Shown here in pieces: positions 1-9,954 of a DNA stretch of 64,000 nucleotides. The stretch's first letter is position 1. Each line of letters opens with the position of its first letter. The notes beneath the pieces were generated by a model, which was not told the DNA's origin, did not search any database, and saw only the letters and a program-made list of their open reading frames with translations. The position numbers and the translations under genes are program-made. The stretch covers positions 1-64,000 of the forward strand of contig JAFVCE010000020.1 of NCBI GenBank assembly GCA_017479385.1. Reading direction: 5' to 3'. Source of the stretch: Bacteroidales bacterium (lineage in GTDB: Bacteria > Bacteroidota > Bacteroidia > Bacteroidales > P3).

Positions 1-69
1 AAAGGTGGGGAAAAGGAGCACCGTGGGCGCGAATTGGGGAGGGTGAAAAACACCCCAAATTCGGCGGAT

Positions 70-125
70 AACTGCTTGATTGACAAGCGCTATTCGACCT
101 CAATACGACCTTAACCCCTCTTTAA
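70..125 (+). repeat. Dispersed repeat, copy A
   Basis: This copy has the extended left flank (AACTGCTTGA...CAAGC) followed by the core TTCGACCTCAATACGACC and one TTAACCCCTC unit. The same extended flank occurs at 53389-53460 and, inverted, at 37619-37681. It sits in a gap downstream of a minus-strand tRNA gene. Confidence 0.8.
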
Positions 126-262
126 TAGGTCTGTGGGCCTGGTTTTCAGGCTGTTGGGAGAACGGATTTTAGACGTTTTTTTCTCTGTTTGGAGGGGGTG
201 TGTTTGAAATCTGCCGCACACGGGGGATAGACCTTGCAACGTTTTGTTATTATTAAAGAATT

Positions 263-290
263 AAAGCGGCGACCCGGAGGCCGCCGCTTT
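263..290 (-). terminator. Hairpin terminator after the infB/tRNA-Arg operon
   Basis: AAAGCGGCG and CGCCGCTTT form a 9-bp perfect stem around a 10-nt loop. On the minus strand it follows the tRNA-Arg 3' end by one base and precedes a T-rich stretch (revcomp of 241-262), as expected for an intrinsic terminator of the rimP-nusA-infB-tRNA transcript. Confidence 0.6.
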
Positions 291-291
291 G

Positions 292-363
292 TACTCCCGT
301 AGGGAATCGAACCCTAATCAAAGGTTTAGGAAACCTCTATTCTATCCATTGAACTACAGGAGC
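292..363 (-). tRNA. tRNA-Arg (anticodon CCU)
   Basis: The minus strand folds as a cloverleaf. The acceptor GCTCCTG pairs with CGGGAGT, the anticodon stem GAGGT/ACCTT closes loop TTCCTAA with anticodon CCT, and the T arm TAGGG-TTCGATT-CCCTA is canonical. CCA is not encoded. It begins only 14 nt beyond the infB stop codon, so it is probably cotranscribed with infB. It reads AGG codons. Confidence 0.93.
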
Positions 364-377
364 ATTTTTTGATTTCT

Positions 378-3356
378 TTACAGTTTGCGCTTGATTTCTA
401 TCACTTCGTAGGCCTCGACGATGTCGCCGACCTTGATGTCGTTGTAGTTTTCGATGTTCAAGCCGCAATCTTGGCCGCTGACGACCTCTTTGACGTCGTC
501 TTTGAAGCGTTTGAGCGAGGCAAGTTTGCCGGTATAGACGACGATACCGTCGCGGATGATGCGGATGCTGCTTTGGCGGTTGATTTTGCCGTCGAGACAC
601 ATACAGCCAGCGATGGTGCCGACTTTGGAAATCTTGAATGTTTCGCGGATTTCGAGGTTGGCCACAATTTTCTCTTGCGTTTCGGGGGCGAGCATACCCT
701 CGATGGCGTCTTTGAGTTCGTTGATTGCGTCGTAGATAATGCTGTAGAGACGGATGTCGATGTGTTCGGTTTCGGCCATTCTGCGGGCACCAACCGAGGG
801 GCGGACTTGGAAGCCGATGATGATGGCGTCGGCGGTCATGGCCAGCATGACGTCGTTTTCGGAAATCTGACCCACAGCTTTGTGGATGACGTTGACTTGA
901 ACCTCTTCGTTGCCGAGCTTGATGAGCGAATCGCTAAGGGCTTCGACCGAGCCGTCGACGTCGCCTTTGACGATGATGTTAAGTTCCTTAAAGTTGCCGA
1001 GCGCGCGGCGACGGCCGATTTCTTCGAGTGTGAGGTGGTGCTGTGTGCGGATGCCTTGTTCGCGCTGCAGCTGGGTACGTTTGGCAGCGATGTCTTTGGC
1101 CTCCTTCTCGTTCTCCATAACGTTGAAGGTGTCGCCAGCCTGGCAAGCTCCGGTGAGGCCGAGCAGGAGCACCGGCTGCGATGGGCCAGCCGACATGACC
1201 TCTTGATTGCGTTCGTTATACATGGCACGAACCCTGCCGGCAACAGCGCCAGCCACGATGGGGTCGCCTTTGCGGATGGTGCCATCTTCGACAAGGATTT
1301 TGGCCACATAGCCACGGCCTTTGTCGAGTGTGCTCTCGATAACGGTGCCTTTGGCGCGCTTGTTGGGGTTGCCCTTCAGCTCCATGATGTCGGCCTGGAG
1401 GATAACCTTCTCTAACAGCTCTTCGACGTTGATACCTTTCTTGGCGCTGATGTCTTGGCTCTGGTATTTGCCTCCCCATTCCTCGACCAGCAGGTTCATG
1501 TTGGCCAACTCGGTCTTAATGCGGTCGGGGTCAGCGCCTGGTTTATCTATCTTATTGATAGCGAAGACGATTGGCACACCGGCCGACTGGGCGTGGTTGA
1601 TAGCCTCGACCGTTTGCGGCATGATTTTGTCGTCGGCGGCAATGACGATGATGGCAATATCGGTCATCTTGGCACCGCGGGCGCGCATGGCTGTGAAGGC
1701 CTCGTGGCCAGGGGTGTCGAGGAAGGTGATTTTGCGACCATCGGCGGTGGTCACCTCGTAGGCACCGATGTGCTGGGTTATGCCGCCAGCTTCGCCAGCT
1801 ATGACGTTGGTTTTGCGAATATAGTCGAGCAGCGACGTCTTGCCATGGTCGACATGGCCCATTACGGTGACGATTGGGTTGCGCGGGACGAGGTCTTCGG
1901 GACGGTCCTCCTCCTCGATTTGGTGGAGCGTGTTGACGACATCTTCGGAGGCAAAACTCACATCGAATCCAAACTCGTCGGCTATGAGCTTGATGGTTTC
2001 GGCGTCGAGGCGCTGGTTGATACTGACAAAGATGCCCACGCTCATGCAGGTGGCAATGATTTTGGTGACCGGCGTGTTCATCATCGTGGCCAATTCGTTG
2101 GCGGTGACGAACTCGGTTACCTGGAGCGTGTTTTTGCTCTCCATTTCGCGCAGCACCTCCTCTTCCATGTGGGCATGGACTTTTTGGCGCTTTTCGCGGT
2201 TGTGCTTCGAAGTCTTGGACTTGCCGAGTGGCGAGAGTCGGGCGAGGGTGTCGCGTATCTGCTTCTCGATTTCGTTGTCGTCTATCTCGACTTTCTTTTC
2301 GGCTTTGGCTTTATTCTTCTTCTTGGCTTCCGACTTTTTGTCGGTGCCTTTGGCTTGGTTTTTGTCGTTTTTGGACTGCTGGGCGGCCTCTTTCTTGGCT
2401 GCTTTTTGCTGCGAACCAGCCACGGCAGCAGCAGCGGCTTTTTCGGCCTCGGTTACCTTAACGCCCTCTTTTTTAACACGTTTGCGACGGCGGCGGTCGT
2501 CGTTTTTGGGCTTGGCAAATTGGCTGAGGTCGATTTTGTCGACCACCTTCGGGCCTTCGAGTTTCTGATATTTGGTCTCGATAAACTCTGGCTCTGGCTT
2601 GGCAGGGGCAGCAGTGGTTTCGGGCTTGACGGGCTCTTGGGGCTGGGCGTTAACCGTGGGCTGAGGCTCGGCAACAGGTGCGGGCTTGGCAGCGGGTTTG
2701 GACGCGGCGGGCTTGGCAACCTTATCGGCAGCAGCCTTGTCGGCCTTTTTCTTATCCTTCTTGCGGCGGTCGGGGCGGGTCTTGGTGTTGAGCGAACTGA
2801 GGTCGACCTTATCTATAATCTTCAACCCACCGATGACGGCTTGGGGCTCGACCGCGGGCTGTAGCGATTCGGGCTCTGGCTCAGGTTCGGGCTCTACAGC
2901 GACTGGTTCGGGCTCTGGCTCGGGCTGGACCGGAGTGGGCTCGGGTTGGGCCGGGGCGGGGGCAGGTTCGGGCTCGGGCTCGACGGCGATTGGTTCGGGT
3001 TCGGGCTGCTCCTCCTTGGGTTGAGGCGTGGCAGCGGGCTTGTTGGGCGAAGGATTGTAGTTTTTGATGATAATCTCTTCGGGCTCGCTGGGCGCAGGTG
3101 GTTGTGGTTCGTTGACGGCCACGGCGCGCTGGTTGGCGGTGGAGATGAGTTCGATTTTTTCGGCCTGTTCCTTGACGGCGCGTTCTTTTTGGAAGGCGGT
3201 GGCGAGCAGCTGGTACTGTTCGGGCGTGATTTTGGTGTTGGGGTTGGCGTCGACGTTATGGCCCCGGCGAGTGAGGTACTCGACGAGGTTGGAGATGCCA
3301 ACATTAAATTCTTTGGCGACTTTGTTCAGTCTGATATTTTTCGGTTCTTCTGCCAT
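378..3356 (-). CDS. infB: Translation initiation factor IF-2
   Basis: This is the GTPase that places initiator tRNA on the 30S subunit in the cytoplasm. The 992-residue protein starts with an IF2_N helix-bundle domain ([20 protein letters not shown]). A long low-complexity linker follows, rich in Pro-Glu repeats at about residues 85-170 and then in Lys/Ala, and after it a second IF2_N-like segment near 415-465. The G domain carries GHVDHGKT near residue 500, DTPGHE, and NKIDKP near 600, followed by the C-terminal beta-barrel and initiator-tRNA-binding domains. Long N-terminal extensions are usual in Bacteroidota IF-2. It is third in the rimP-nusA-infB operon, 130 nt downstream of nusA. The repetitive linker makes its exact length prone to strain variation. 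Confidence 0.98.
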   Translation of the reverse strand: MAEEPKNIRLNKVAKEFNVGISNLVEYLTRRGHNVDANPNTKITPEQYQLLATAFQKERAVKEQAEKIELISTANQRAVAVNEPQPPAPSEPEEIIIKNYNPSPNKPAATPQPKEEQPEPEPIAVEPEPEPAPAPAQPEPTPVQPEPEPEPVAVEPEPEPEPESLQPAVEPQAVIGGLKIIDKVDLSSLNTKTRPDRRKKDKKKADKAAADKVAKPAASKPAAKPAPVAEPQPTVNAQPQEPVKPETTAAPAKPEPEFIETKYQKLEGPKVVDKIDLSQFAKPKNDDRRRRKRVKKEGVKVTEAEKAAAAAVAGSQQKAAKKEAAQQSKNDKNQAKGTDKKSEAKKKNKAKAEKKVEIDDNEIEKQIRDTLARLSPLGKSKTSKHNREKRQKVHAHMEEEVLREMESKNTLQVTEFVTANELATMMNTPVTKIIATCMSVGIFVSINQRLDAETIKLIADEFGFDVSFASEDVVNTLHQIEEEDRPEDLVPRNPIVTVMGHVDHGKTSLLDYIRKTNVIAGEAGGITQHIGAYEVTTADGRKITFLDTPGHEAFTAMRARGAKMTDIAIIVIAADDKIMPQTVEAINHAQSAGVPIVFAINKIDKPGADPDRIKTELANMNLLVEEWGGKYQSQDISAKKGINVEELLEKVILQADIMELKGNPNKRAKGTVIESTLDKGRGYVAKILVEDGTIRKGDPIVAGAVAGRVRAMYNERNQEVMSAGPSQPVLLLGLTGACQAGDTFNVMENEKEAKDIAAKRTQLQREQGIRTQHHLTLEEIGRRRALGNFKELNIIVKGDVDGSVEALSDSLIKLGNEEVQVNVIHKAVGQISENDVMLAMTADAIIIGFQVRPSVGARRMAETEHIDIRLYSIIYDAINELKDAIEGMLAPETQEKIVANLEIRETFKISKVGTIAGCMCLDGKINRQSSIRIIRDGIVVYTGKLASLKRFKDDVKEVVSGQDCGLNIENYNDIKVGDIVEAYEVIEIKRKL

Positions 3357-3486
3357 GGTGCTTGGTTGCTCGTTACTGCCTGTTAATTAATCGGTTGAGG
3401 TTTTGTGTAGTGTTAAAAAGCTTTAACGGCAAAATATTTTAGTTTTTTGGGCGTTATTGCTTTTGTTTATGAAGAGTGACGTTTTT

Positions 3487-4725
3487 TTATTCGGCGAATT
3501 CGGCTTTGAGGATTTCGAGAACGTTGTCGATGGTCTCTTCTTCGAGGTCGGTGCGGGTGATGAGTTCCTCTTTGGGCAGTGCCAGCACGCTCTTGGCGGT
3601 GTCGCACCCAATCTTGACGAGCTCGTCGATGACCCACTGCTCGATTTCGTCGTTAAATTCTTGCAGGTCGACGTCGTCGTAGTCCTCGTCGGTGTCGCGA
3701 TAGACTTCGATTTCGTAGCCCACCAGTCTCGAAGCGAGGCGTATGTTGTAGCCGCCCTTGCCTATGGCCAGGCTCACTTGGTCGGGCTGCATAAAGACTT
3801 CGGCCTTCTTCTCCTCCTCGTTGATGCGGATGGAGCTGATTTTGGCGGGGTTGAGGGCGCGCTGAATCATCACATCTACGCGTGGAGTGTAGTTGATGAC
3901 GTCGATATTCTCTTTGCGCAGTTCGCGCACAATGCCATGGATGCGGCTACCTTTGACGCCGACACACGAGCCCACGGGGTCTATGCGGTCGTCGTAGCTC
4001 TCGACGGCCACTTTGGCTCTCTCGCCCGGCTGGCGCACTATGTTCTTGATGGTTATCAAGCCGTCGTAGATTTCGGGCACCTCGCTCTCGAGCAGACGCT
4101 CGAGGAAGATGGGGCTGGTGCGCGAAAGGATGATGACGGGGTTGTTGTTCTTCATCTCCACTTTGAGCACAATGGCGCGCACGGTGTCGCCCTTGCGGAA
4201 GTGGTCGCCCGGTATTTGCTCGCTCTTGGGGAGCAGGAGTTCTATCTTCTCCTCGTCGAGGATGAGCACCTCTTTGTTCCAGGGCTGGTAGACTTCGCCA
4301 ACGATGATTTCGCCAACCTTTTCGCGATATTTCTGGAAGACGAGCGATTTTTCGTAATCTTGAATCTTGGCCACGAGGTTCTGGCGTATGGTGAGAATCT
4401 CGCGACGGCCAAAAACTGACATCGATATGGGTTCAGACAGTTCTTCGCCGACCTCGAAGTCGGCTTCAATCTTGACAGCCTCGGAGAGCGCAATTTCGCG
4501 GCTCGGGTCGGTCACGTTGCCGTCCTCGACGATGGTGCGGTTGCGGAAAATTTCGAGGTCGCCTCTGTCGATATTGACGATGATGTCGAAGTTGTCTTCA
4601 GAGCCGAAGTGCTTGGCCAGCGCGGCGCGGAACACCTCCTCGAGAATGCGCATCAACGTCTCACGTTCGATGTTCTTAAAATCCTTGAACTCTTGGAAAG
4701 AATCGATAAGGTCCAATGTTTTCAT
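3487..4725 (-). CDS. nusA: Transcription termination/antitermination factor NusA
   Basis: NusA binds RNA polymerase and nascent RNA and modulates pausing, termination and antitermination. The protein from the chosen start MKTLDLIDSFQEFKDFKN has 412 residues. It shows the N-terminal RNAP-binding domain, an S1 domain, and tandem KH domains including GSCVGVKGSRIHGIVREL and LAIGKGGYNIRLASRL. A short acidic tail replaces the long C-terminal repeats of enterobacterial NusA, which fits the length known in Bacteroidales. An in-frame start 39 nt upstream (4764) would overlap rimP by 11 nt and adds residues not typical of the family, so I prefer 4725. It lies between rimP and infB. Confidence 0.96.
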   Translation of the reverse strand: MKTLDLIDSFQEFKDFKNIERETLMRILEEVFRAALAKHFGSEDNFDIIVNIDRGDLEIFRNRTIVEDGNVTDPSREIALSEAVKIEADFEVGEELSEPISMSVFGRREILTIRQNLVAKIQDYEKSLVFQKYREKVGEIIVGEVYQPWNKEVLILDEEKIELLLPKSEQIPGDHFRKGDTVRAIVLKVEMKNNNPVIILSRTSPIFLERLLESEVPEIYDGLITIKNIVRQPGERAKVAVESYDDRIDPVGSCVGVKGSRIHGIVRELRKENIDVINYTPRVDVMIQRALNPAKISSIRINEEEKKAEVFMQPDQVSLAIGKGGYNIRLASRLVGYEIEVYRDTDEDYDDVDLQEFNDEIEQWVIDELVKIGCDTAKSVLALPKEELITRTDLEEETIDNVLEILKAEFAE

Positions 4726-4753
4726 GGTGTCAGTTATTGTCGTGTCTATAAAT

Positions 4754-5194
4754 TCAAAAATCAATCAAAACTCGTGCGCTCTTCACATCGTCGAACTTCA
4801 GGTCGAGGCGCCGAGCTGGCTGTTTGCGGCTGCCAGGCACTTCGAGCACAAAGCCGCCGTCGGTAACCTCGGCCAACCGGCCTTCGCAGCGCTCGTCGTC
4901 GAGGTCGACGACTTCGAGCCTGCGGCCCACGTTCTTGCGATACTGGCGAGGGAACTTCAGCGGCGAGTCGGCACCAGCCGAACTGACGTTGAGCTCGAAA
5001 TCCTCAACGTCGCGGTCGAGCGACTTCTCGATAGCGCGGCTCAGCTCGATGCAATCGTCTATCGTCACACCGTTGTCGCCGTCAATGTCGACATAAATCT
5101 TATTGGCCGGCGTAACCTTCACACCCACAAGGAACTTGTCGCTCCCATCGAGCCAAGACTTGGCAATCTCAATTATTTTAGCTTTCTCAATCAT
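4754..5194 (-). CDS. rimP: Ribosome maturation factor RimP
   Basis: RimP assists maturation of the 30S subunit. The protein from MIEKAKIIEIAKSWLDG has about 146 residues and contains the family signature VDIDGDNGVTIDDCIELSRAIEKSLD followed by a small C-terminal SH3-like barrel. I chose 5194 because a start 27 nt upstream (5221) adds only MSSLLLYLV, which is not expected in the family. It is the first gene of the rimP-nusA-infB operon and has a well-formed promoter 50-80 nt upstream. Confidence 0.93.
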   Translation of the reverse strand: MIEKAKIIEIAKSWLDGSDKFLVGVKVTPANKIYVDIDGDNGVTIDDCIELSRAIEKSLDRDVEDFELNVSSAGADSPLKFPRQYRKNVGRRLEVVDLDDERCEGRLAEVTDGGFVLEVPGSRKQPARRLDLKFDDVKSARVLIDF

Positions 5195-5245
5195 AACTAA
5201 ATACAACAAGAGGGAACTCACGCTCCCTCATTCAAAAAACCGGTG

Positions 5246-5276
5246 CAAAGTTACGACATTTTTTCGGAACAGCAAA
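5246..5276 (-). promoter_or_regulatory. Promoter of the rimP-nusA-infB operon
   Basis: On the minus strand TTTG (5273-5276) is followed after 19 nt by TAACTTTG (5246-5253), matching the Bacteroidota housekeeping consensus TTTG-N19-21-TAnnTTTG. Confidence 0.7.
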
Positions 5277-5294
5277 ATTTTTTTTCTGTACAGA

Positions 5295-5321
5295 GGTGGC
5301 CGGCGCTGCGCGCCAGCCACC
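5295..5321. repeat. GC palindrome with TGC triloop (copy 1)
   Basis: GGTGGCCGGCGC and GCGCCAGCCACC form a 12-bp stem with one mismatch around a TGC loop. The centre GC-TGC-GC is shared with the palindromes at 30825-30855 and 55918-55950. Confidence 0.6.
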
Positions 5322-5373
5322 AAAACACTGAAAATCAATCGTTTATAAAAATATTCTTAAACCACTGATTTTC

Positions 5374-5425
5374 AGGGTTAAAGTCGGGTTAGGGTCGTAT
5401 TGAGGTCGTGTTGAGGTCGGTCGAA
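5374..5425 (-). repeat. Dispersed repeat, copy H
   Basis: The G-rich strand is on plus: GGGTTAAAGTCGGGTTAGGG followed by TCGTATTGAGGTCG and a second GTGTTGAGGTCG. This is the reverse complement of the repeat core at 70-125. It lies in a divergent promoter gap. Confidence 0.75.
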
Positions 5426-5583
5426 CGAAAAAAAATGGGCTTCACCACCCCACTTCGAACCCCTTTTTGCAGCGAAATCGACCGCGCCTGATACAATTTC
5501 GGCCATGTTCACACCAAGTGTCATAAACGTATACAAAAAGTCGAAAATGTTAAAAAAAATACAGCCAATTGCGAAAAAAAGTG

Positions 5584-5591
5584 TATCTTTG
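5584..5591 (+). promoter_or_regulatory. -7 box of the polysaccharide operon
   Basis: TATCTTTG fits the TAnnTTTG consensus. No exact TTTG is found 19-21 nt upstream. It would give a leader of roughly 115 nt before the export lipoprotein gene. Confidence 0.45.
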
Positions 5592-5710
5592 CAGCGATAT
5601 GTTGTGTACCAAAACCACGCCTAAACTGCCAATAACGACTGGCAACCAGGCGTTTACAGATACGCAATATAGCGTATATACATAGTAAAAAAGCGAAAAA
5701 CGACATAAAA

Positions 5711-6529
5711 ATGAGACCCAACAAAGCGATTTTAGCCTCGGCACTGCTGGCCGTCCTGCTGGCAGGATGCAAGACGACAGAACTGGCCTACGTCCAAGAC
5801 GCCACGCGCGACTCTGCCACCATCGTCAACGAGCACTTCCTCAAAGGTATACAGCCGAACGACATACTCTACATCTACATCGAGAGTGGCTCGCCCGAGT
5901 CTACCATCCCCTTCAACCAAGAGACCAACAAGGTGGCCATCGCGTCGGGCACTGTGATGAACCCTGGTTCGAGCGCCGTGACGGGCTATCTCGTTTCGGC
6001 CGACGGCTACATCACTTTCCCAGTGTTGGGCAAAATCAACGTCGTCGGGCTCACCCACAGCGAGTTGGCTCAAAGTCTCGAAAAGCGCTTGGTCGACGAA
6101 GGCCACATCATCGACCCCGTGGTCACCGTCAAGCTTATGAACTTCCGCGTCAGCGTGCTGGGCGAAGTTACCCGTCCTGGCCAAATCGAAGCCTCGGGCG
6201 AACGACTCACCATCTTCGAAGCCCTGGCTATGGTGGGCGACCTCACACTCTACGGCCGTCGCGACAACGTCACCGTGGTCCGTGAAGAGAACGGTATGCG
6301 CATTGTTGGCAACATCGACCTCACTTCGAAAGACGTATTCGAATCGCCATACTACTACCTCCACCAAAACGACATGGTCTACGTCGAGCCAAACATCCGC
6401 CGCAAACGCAACGCCAACCACGACCCCGTCATCCAGGGGTACGTCTCGATAGCCGTGTCCACACTCGGCACCATATCCACACTTATCTACCACATCATCC
6501 TCAGCCGCTCGTACCTCAAAAGAGGATAA
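5711..6529 (+). CDS. Polysaccharide export outer-membrane lipoprotein (Wza-like)
   Basis: This protein probably forms the outer-membrane exit channel for exopolysaccharide or capsule. The 272-residue product begins with a lipoprotein signal peptide with lipobox LLAGC (Cys20). It then has the polysaccharide biosynthesis/export domain (NDILYIYIESGSPE) and an SLBB-type segment (VSVLGEVTRPGQIEASGERLTIFEALAMVGDL). It ends with a hydrophobic helix (GYVSIAVSTLGTISTLIYHIIL) that could cross the outer membrane as in Wza. It is the first gene of a long plus-strand operon and precedes the tyrosine kinase by 37 nt, the usual Wza-Wzc order. A close alternative would be a paralogue serving O-antigen-like chains. 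Confidence 0.92.
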   Translation: MRPNKAILASALLAVLLAGCKTTELAYVQDATRDSATIVNEHFLKGIQPNDILYIYIESGSPESTIPFNQETNKVAIASGTVMNPGSSAVTGYLVSADGYITFPVLGKINVVGLTHSELAQSLEKRLVDEGHIIDPVVTVKLMNFRVSVLGEVTRPGQIEASGERLTIFEALAMVGDLTLYGRRDNVTVVREENGMRIVGNIDLTSKDVFESPYYYLHQNDMVYVEPNIRRKRNANHDPVIQGYVSIAVSTLGTISTLIYHIILSRSYLKRG

Positions 6530-6566
6530 TCTCGTAATCGCAAATCCATAAAACACCTCATACCCC

Positions 6567-9104
6567 ATGGACAACCAAATAAGCAATCAAAACTTGCAGC
6601 AACAGCCCGAATCCGAGAACACCATTTCTATCAAAGACATCATTTTCATCGTCATCAACAACTGGTACTGGTTCGCAATCTCGGTTGTAGTCTGCCTCGT
6701 CATCGCCGCCTTTGCCTACAAAGCCCAGCCCAAATCCTACTCGGCCTCGGGCACCATCATGGTTCGCGACAATGGCAAGAAAGTCTACTCTGGCGGCAAT
6801 ATGGACGCCATCTTCTCTAACCTCGGAATGGACAACAGCAGTCTCTCGCTCGAAAACGAGATATATATGCTTCGTTCCTCATCGCTCATGGACCAAGTGG
6901 TTATCCGCCTCGGCCTCGACCACCCCTGCTCGCGCCACGACCTCTTCCGCAAAATATCATACTACAAAGACGCTCCACTCTACCTCTCGGCTACAGGCAT
7001 CGGCTTCTCTCCCGACACCACCGACCTCGAAATCCATATAGACATAACGCCAAAAGACAATAATAAGTATGAATACAAAGTAAAAAATATCAACAATCCG
7101 CAAGTTGGTAAAGCGAAAGGAGAAGCATACTACAACGAACAGGTCGAACTAAACGGCGGCGTAACCTTCCTCGTCGAAAAGACTGCACACTACAACGACA
7201 ACTTCGAAGACGTCACCCTGAGTATGGCCGTCGTCCCCGTTCACCGCATGGCTCGCAATATGCTCAAAGACCTCCAAGTGGCTCGCGCCGACAAACTTGC
7301 CTCCATCCTCTCCATAACCTACAAAGACAACAACCCTCGTCGCGCCAACGAGATTGTCGATACACTCATCGCAGTATATAACTACGACGTCGTCAACGAC
7401 AAAAACAAGGTGGCCGAAAAAACCGAACAATTCATCTCAGAGCGCATAGCCCTCATCTCCGACGAACTGAGCAGCGTCGACGCTCAAGTGGCCGACATCA
7501 AGAAAAGCGCCCAAGTGCCCGACATCGACGCCGCCTCCGGCACCCTCGTCCAATCCGCCACACGCTATGGCGATGCCGTTGCCGCGGCCGAAGCCGAGCT
7601 CAACCTCATTCGCTACCTGCGCAACTACATGAACGACCCCCAGAACCAGGACAACCTGCTCCCGGCCCTCTCCGGACTTGGCGACAGCGGCATACAAAGC
7701 ATGATAGCAAGCTATAACCGCTCCGTCAACGAATACAACCGCATGATTTCGGCCGGTAGCAACAACCCACAGCGCAAGACTGCCAAACAGCAGATGGACA
7801 CCCAATTCGAGGCCATCCTCACCTCAATCAACAACCTCATCACCGCCACCGAAATACGGCTCCAAACCGCTCGCGACCAAGAGTCGCAAGCCAAGAACCG
7901 CATTTCGTCTGTCCCCACCCAAGCCAAAGCCGTCACCGAAATTGGCCGCCAACAAAAAATCAAAGAAGAACTCTACCTCTACCTGCTCAGCAAACGTGAA
8001 GAGACGGCCATGAACCTCGCCGTCACCGTGGCCAACGCCAAGGTTGTAGAACCCGCCATCGTAAAACTGGCTGGACCTCGCCTGCTCATGTTCGCCCTCG
8101 TGGCTGTGGTGCTGGGTATTGCCATCCCTGCTGGCATAATGTTCTGCATCACATTCTTCGACACCAAGTTGCGCTCCAAAAACGACGTTGAGCGTGCCAC
8201 GACCATACCAGTCCTCGGCGAGATACCCGAAAAGCCCGAAGAACGCGAAAACGACGAAATCATCGTCACCGCCAACGGCACCGACGTGGTCACCGAAGCC
8301 TTCCGAATACTACAGTCCAACATACCCTTCTTCCTCAACGGCAACGACAAAAAAGTCATCCAGACAGTCTCGACTGTCCCTGGCGAGGGCAAAAGCTACA
8401 CAGCGCTCAACCTTGCCCTCTCGCTCGCCTACTTGGGAAAGAAAACCATACTTGTCGACTTCGACCTGCGTAAGCGCTCGCTCTCCAAAACCATAGACCG
8501 CTCTAACCGCATTGGACTGATTCACTACCTGCTCGGCAAAGAGACCGACATCAACAACATCATCAAACACAGCGAAACATCAGACCACCTCGACTACATT
8601 GTGTGTGAAAAAACACCACCCAATGCAACCCAACTCCTACTGAGCGATAAACTTGACAACCTCACCGCCTTCCTCCGTGAGAACTACGACTACATAATCT
8701 TCGACTCTACTCCCGCCCAAATCGTGGCCGACGCTGCCGTTATCAACCGCATTGCCGACCTCACCACATACGTAATGCGTATCGGTTACCTCAACAAGAG
8801 CTCCCTGCCATTTATTCAAGAGCTGCAAGATAAAGGCAAGTTCAAGAACATGGCCATCATCCTGACCGACGTACCCCTCATTCGAAAAGGCTACGGCGGA
8901 CACTACGGCTATGGTTATGGGTATGGCTATGGATACGGCTATGGCTATGGTTACGGTTATGGCTACGGATATGGCTATGGTTACGGCTCTGACGAAGAAG
9001 AACAAGAGAAGCCCACCACAAAGCATAGGGGGGGGCAACAATCTAAAAACCAAATAAATACAACAAATGAAAGGCATCGTACTCGCCGGTGGTTCCGGAA
9101 CTAG
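6567..9104 (+). CDS. Wzc-like polysaccharide copolymerase / tyrosine kinase
   Basis: This inner-membrane protein controls chain length and export of polysaccharide through autophosphorylation. The 845-residue product has a first membrane helix near residues 31-50 and a Wzz domain. A long periplasmic coiled-coil region follows, then a second helix near 505-525. The cytoplasmic BY-kinase domain has Walker A VPGEGKS near 604-610, Walker A' [11 protein letters not shown], and Walker [10 protein letters not shown] near 710. The C-terminal tyrosine cluster is extreme: 14 consecutive Tyr-Gly pairs (8904-8987) followed by an acidic stretch. A G8 tract at 9028-9035 sits in the last codons, and the reading frame runs 38 nt into rfbA. 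One G fewer or more would end the protein before or near the rfbA start. Confidence 0.94.
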   Translation: MDNQISNQNLQQQPESENTISIKDIIFIVINNWYWFAISVVVCLVIAAFAYKAQPKSYSASGTIMVRDNGKKVYSGGNMDAIFSNLGMDNSSLSLENEIYMLRSSSLMDQVVIRLGLDHPCSRHDLFRKISYYKDAPLYLSATGIGFSPDTTDLEIHIDITPKDNNKYEYKVKNINNPQVGKAKGEAYYNEQVELNGGVTFLVEKTAHYNDNFEDVTLSMAVVPVHRMARNMLKDLQVARADKLASILSITYKDNNPRRANEIVDTLIAVYNYDVVNDKNKVAEKTEQFISERIALISDELSSVDAQVADIKKSAQVPDIDAASGTLVQSATRYGDAVAAAEAELNLIRYLRNYMNDPQNQDNLLPALSGLGDSGIQSMIASYNRSVNEYNRMISAGSNNPQRKTAKQQMDTQFEAILTSINNLITATEIRLQTARDQESQAKNRISSVPTQAKAVTEIGRQQKIKEELYLYLLSKREETAMNLAVTVANAKVVEPAIVKLAGPRLLMFALVAVVLGIAIPAGIMFCITFFDTKLRSKNDVERATTIPVLGEIPEKPEERENDEIIVTANGTDVVTEAFRILQSNIPFFLNGNDKKVIQTVSTVPGEGKSYTALNLALSLAYLGKKTILVDFDLRKRSLSKTIDRSNRIGLIHYLLGKETDINNIIKHSETSDHLDYIVCEKTPPNATQLLLSDKLDNLTAFLRENYDYIIFDSTPAQIVADAAVINRIADLTTYVMRIGYLNKSSLPFIQELQDKGKFKNMAIILTDVPLIRKGYGGHYGYGYGYGYGYGYGYGYGYGYGYGYGYGSDEEEQEKPTTKHRGGQQSKNQINTTNERHRTRRWFRN
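8904..8987 (+). repeat. Tyr-Gly dipeptide repeat, 14 units
   Basis: Fourteen TAY-GGN codon pairs follow one another in the tyrosine kinase tail. The third codon positions vary (tac/tat, ggc/ggt/gga/ggg), so the DNA is not a perfect 6-nt tandem repeat. This suggests selection on the peptide rather than recent slippage alone. Confidence 0.95.
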
Positions 9105-9954
9105 ACTCTACCCCATCACCAAGGGGGTAAGCAAACAACTACTCCCTATCTACGACAAACCGATGGTGTACTACCCTATCTCGGTGCTAATGCTTGCTGG
9201 CATACGCGATATACTTATTATATCAACCCCACACGACTTGCCAAGCTTCCGCCGACTGCTGGGCGACGGCTCCGACTTTGGAGTAAACTTTTCATACGCA
9301 GAGCAGCCATCGCCCGATGGCTTGGCACAGGCATTCATCATTGGCGAAGAGTTTATAGGCAACGACTCGGTTTGCCTCGTCTTGGGCGACAACATCTTTC
9401 ATGGTAACGGACTGAGCAACCTGCTTCGCACCGCTGTGACCGATGCCGAACAGCACGCCAAAGCCACCGTCTTCGGCTACTGGGTTGCCGACCCAGAACG
9501 CTACGGTGTGGCCGCGTTCGACAACAAAGGCAACGTCACCTCTATCGAAGAAAAACCAGCCAACCCCAAAAGCAACTATGCCGTGGTTGGCCTCTACTTC
9601 TATCCCAACAAGGTGGTCAAAACAGCCAAAACCATCAAGCCCAGCGCACGTGGCGAACTCGAAATCACCTCTGTCAACCAAGCATTTCTCGACGACGGGG
9701 AACTAAAAGTGCAACTGCTTGGCCGCGGATTTGCATGGCTCGACACCGGCACACACGACTCACTTGCCGAAGCCTCCACATTCATCGAAGTCATCGAAAA
9801 ACGACAGGGCCTCAAGATTGCTTGCCTCGAAAGCATTGCCTACGAGAAAGGCTGGCTCTCGGCCGACGGCCTGCGCCGCGTGGCTCAACCTATGGCCAAA
9901 AACCAATATGGTCAATATCTACTCAACTTGGCAAATCAACCAACAGAAATGTAG
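9067..9954 (+). CDS. rfbA: Glucose-1-phosphate thymidylyltransferase
   Basis: RfbA makes dTDP-glucose from glucose-1-phosphate and dTTP, the first step toward dTDP-L-rhamnose. The 295-residue protein has the nucleotide-binding signature [20 protein letters not shown] at the N terminus, [26 protein letters not shown] and [14 protein letters not shown], all typical of RmlA. Its start lies inside the 3' end of the kinase reading frame. It is directly followed by rfbC and rfbD, but rfbB is not in the window. Confidence 0.97.
   Translation: MKGIVLAGGSGTRLYPITKGVSKQLLPIYDKPMVYYPISVLMLAGIRDILIISTPHDLPSFRRLLGDGSDFGVNFSYAEQPSPDGLAQAFIIGEEFIGNDSVCLVLGDNIFHGNGLSNLLRTAVTDAEQHAKATVFGYWVADPERYGVAAFDNKGNVTSIEEKPANPKSNYAVVGLYFYPNKVVKTAKTIKPSARGELEITSVNQAFLDDGELKVQLLGRGFAWLDTGTHDSLAEASTFIEVIEKRQGLKIACLESIAYEKGWLSADGLRRVAQPMAKNQYGQYLLNLANQPTEM

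Larger units (their letters stand above)
1..291. other. Gene-free segment downstream of tRNA-Arg
   Basis: I see no credible coding region here. The segment holds one copy of the dispersed CGACCTCAATACGACC repeat and, next to the tRNA, a GC-rich hairpin. The remainder is mixed-composition sequence with no recognisable motif. The window edge truncates whatever lies to the left. Confidence 0.6.
5195..5710. other. Divergent intergenic region between rimP and the polysaccharide operon
   Basis: No gene is visible in these 516 bases. In order the region holds the minus-strand rimP promoter (5246-5276), a TGC-loop GC palindrome (5295-5321), an inverted copy of the dispersed repeat (5374-5425), a plus-strand -7 box (5584-5591), and a leader of about 115 nt. 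That leader contains a small hairpin, ATACGC/GCGTAT around 5659-5676. No upxY-type antiterminator gene is seen. Confidence 0.6.

Noticed and set aside
1455-2864. A 469-codon plus-strand open frame antisense to infB
   Set aside because: It mirrors the repetitive IF-2 linker and G domain; no independent evidence supports it.
2850-3010. Tandem GGCTCGGGCTCTGG-like repeats
   Set aside because: They encode the Pro-Glu repeats of the IF-2 linker in frame and need no separate explanation.
8904-8987. Possible CRISPR-like or tandem DNA repeat array
   Set aside because: The periodicity is that of Tyr-Gly codons in the kinase tail. There are no spacers and the codons vary.
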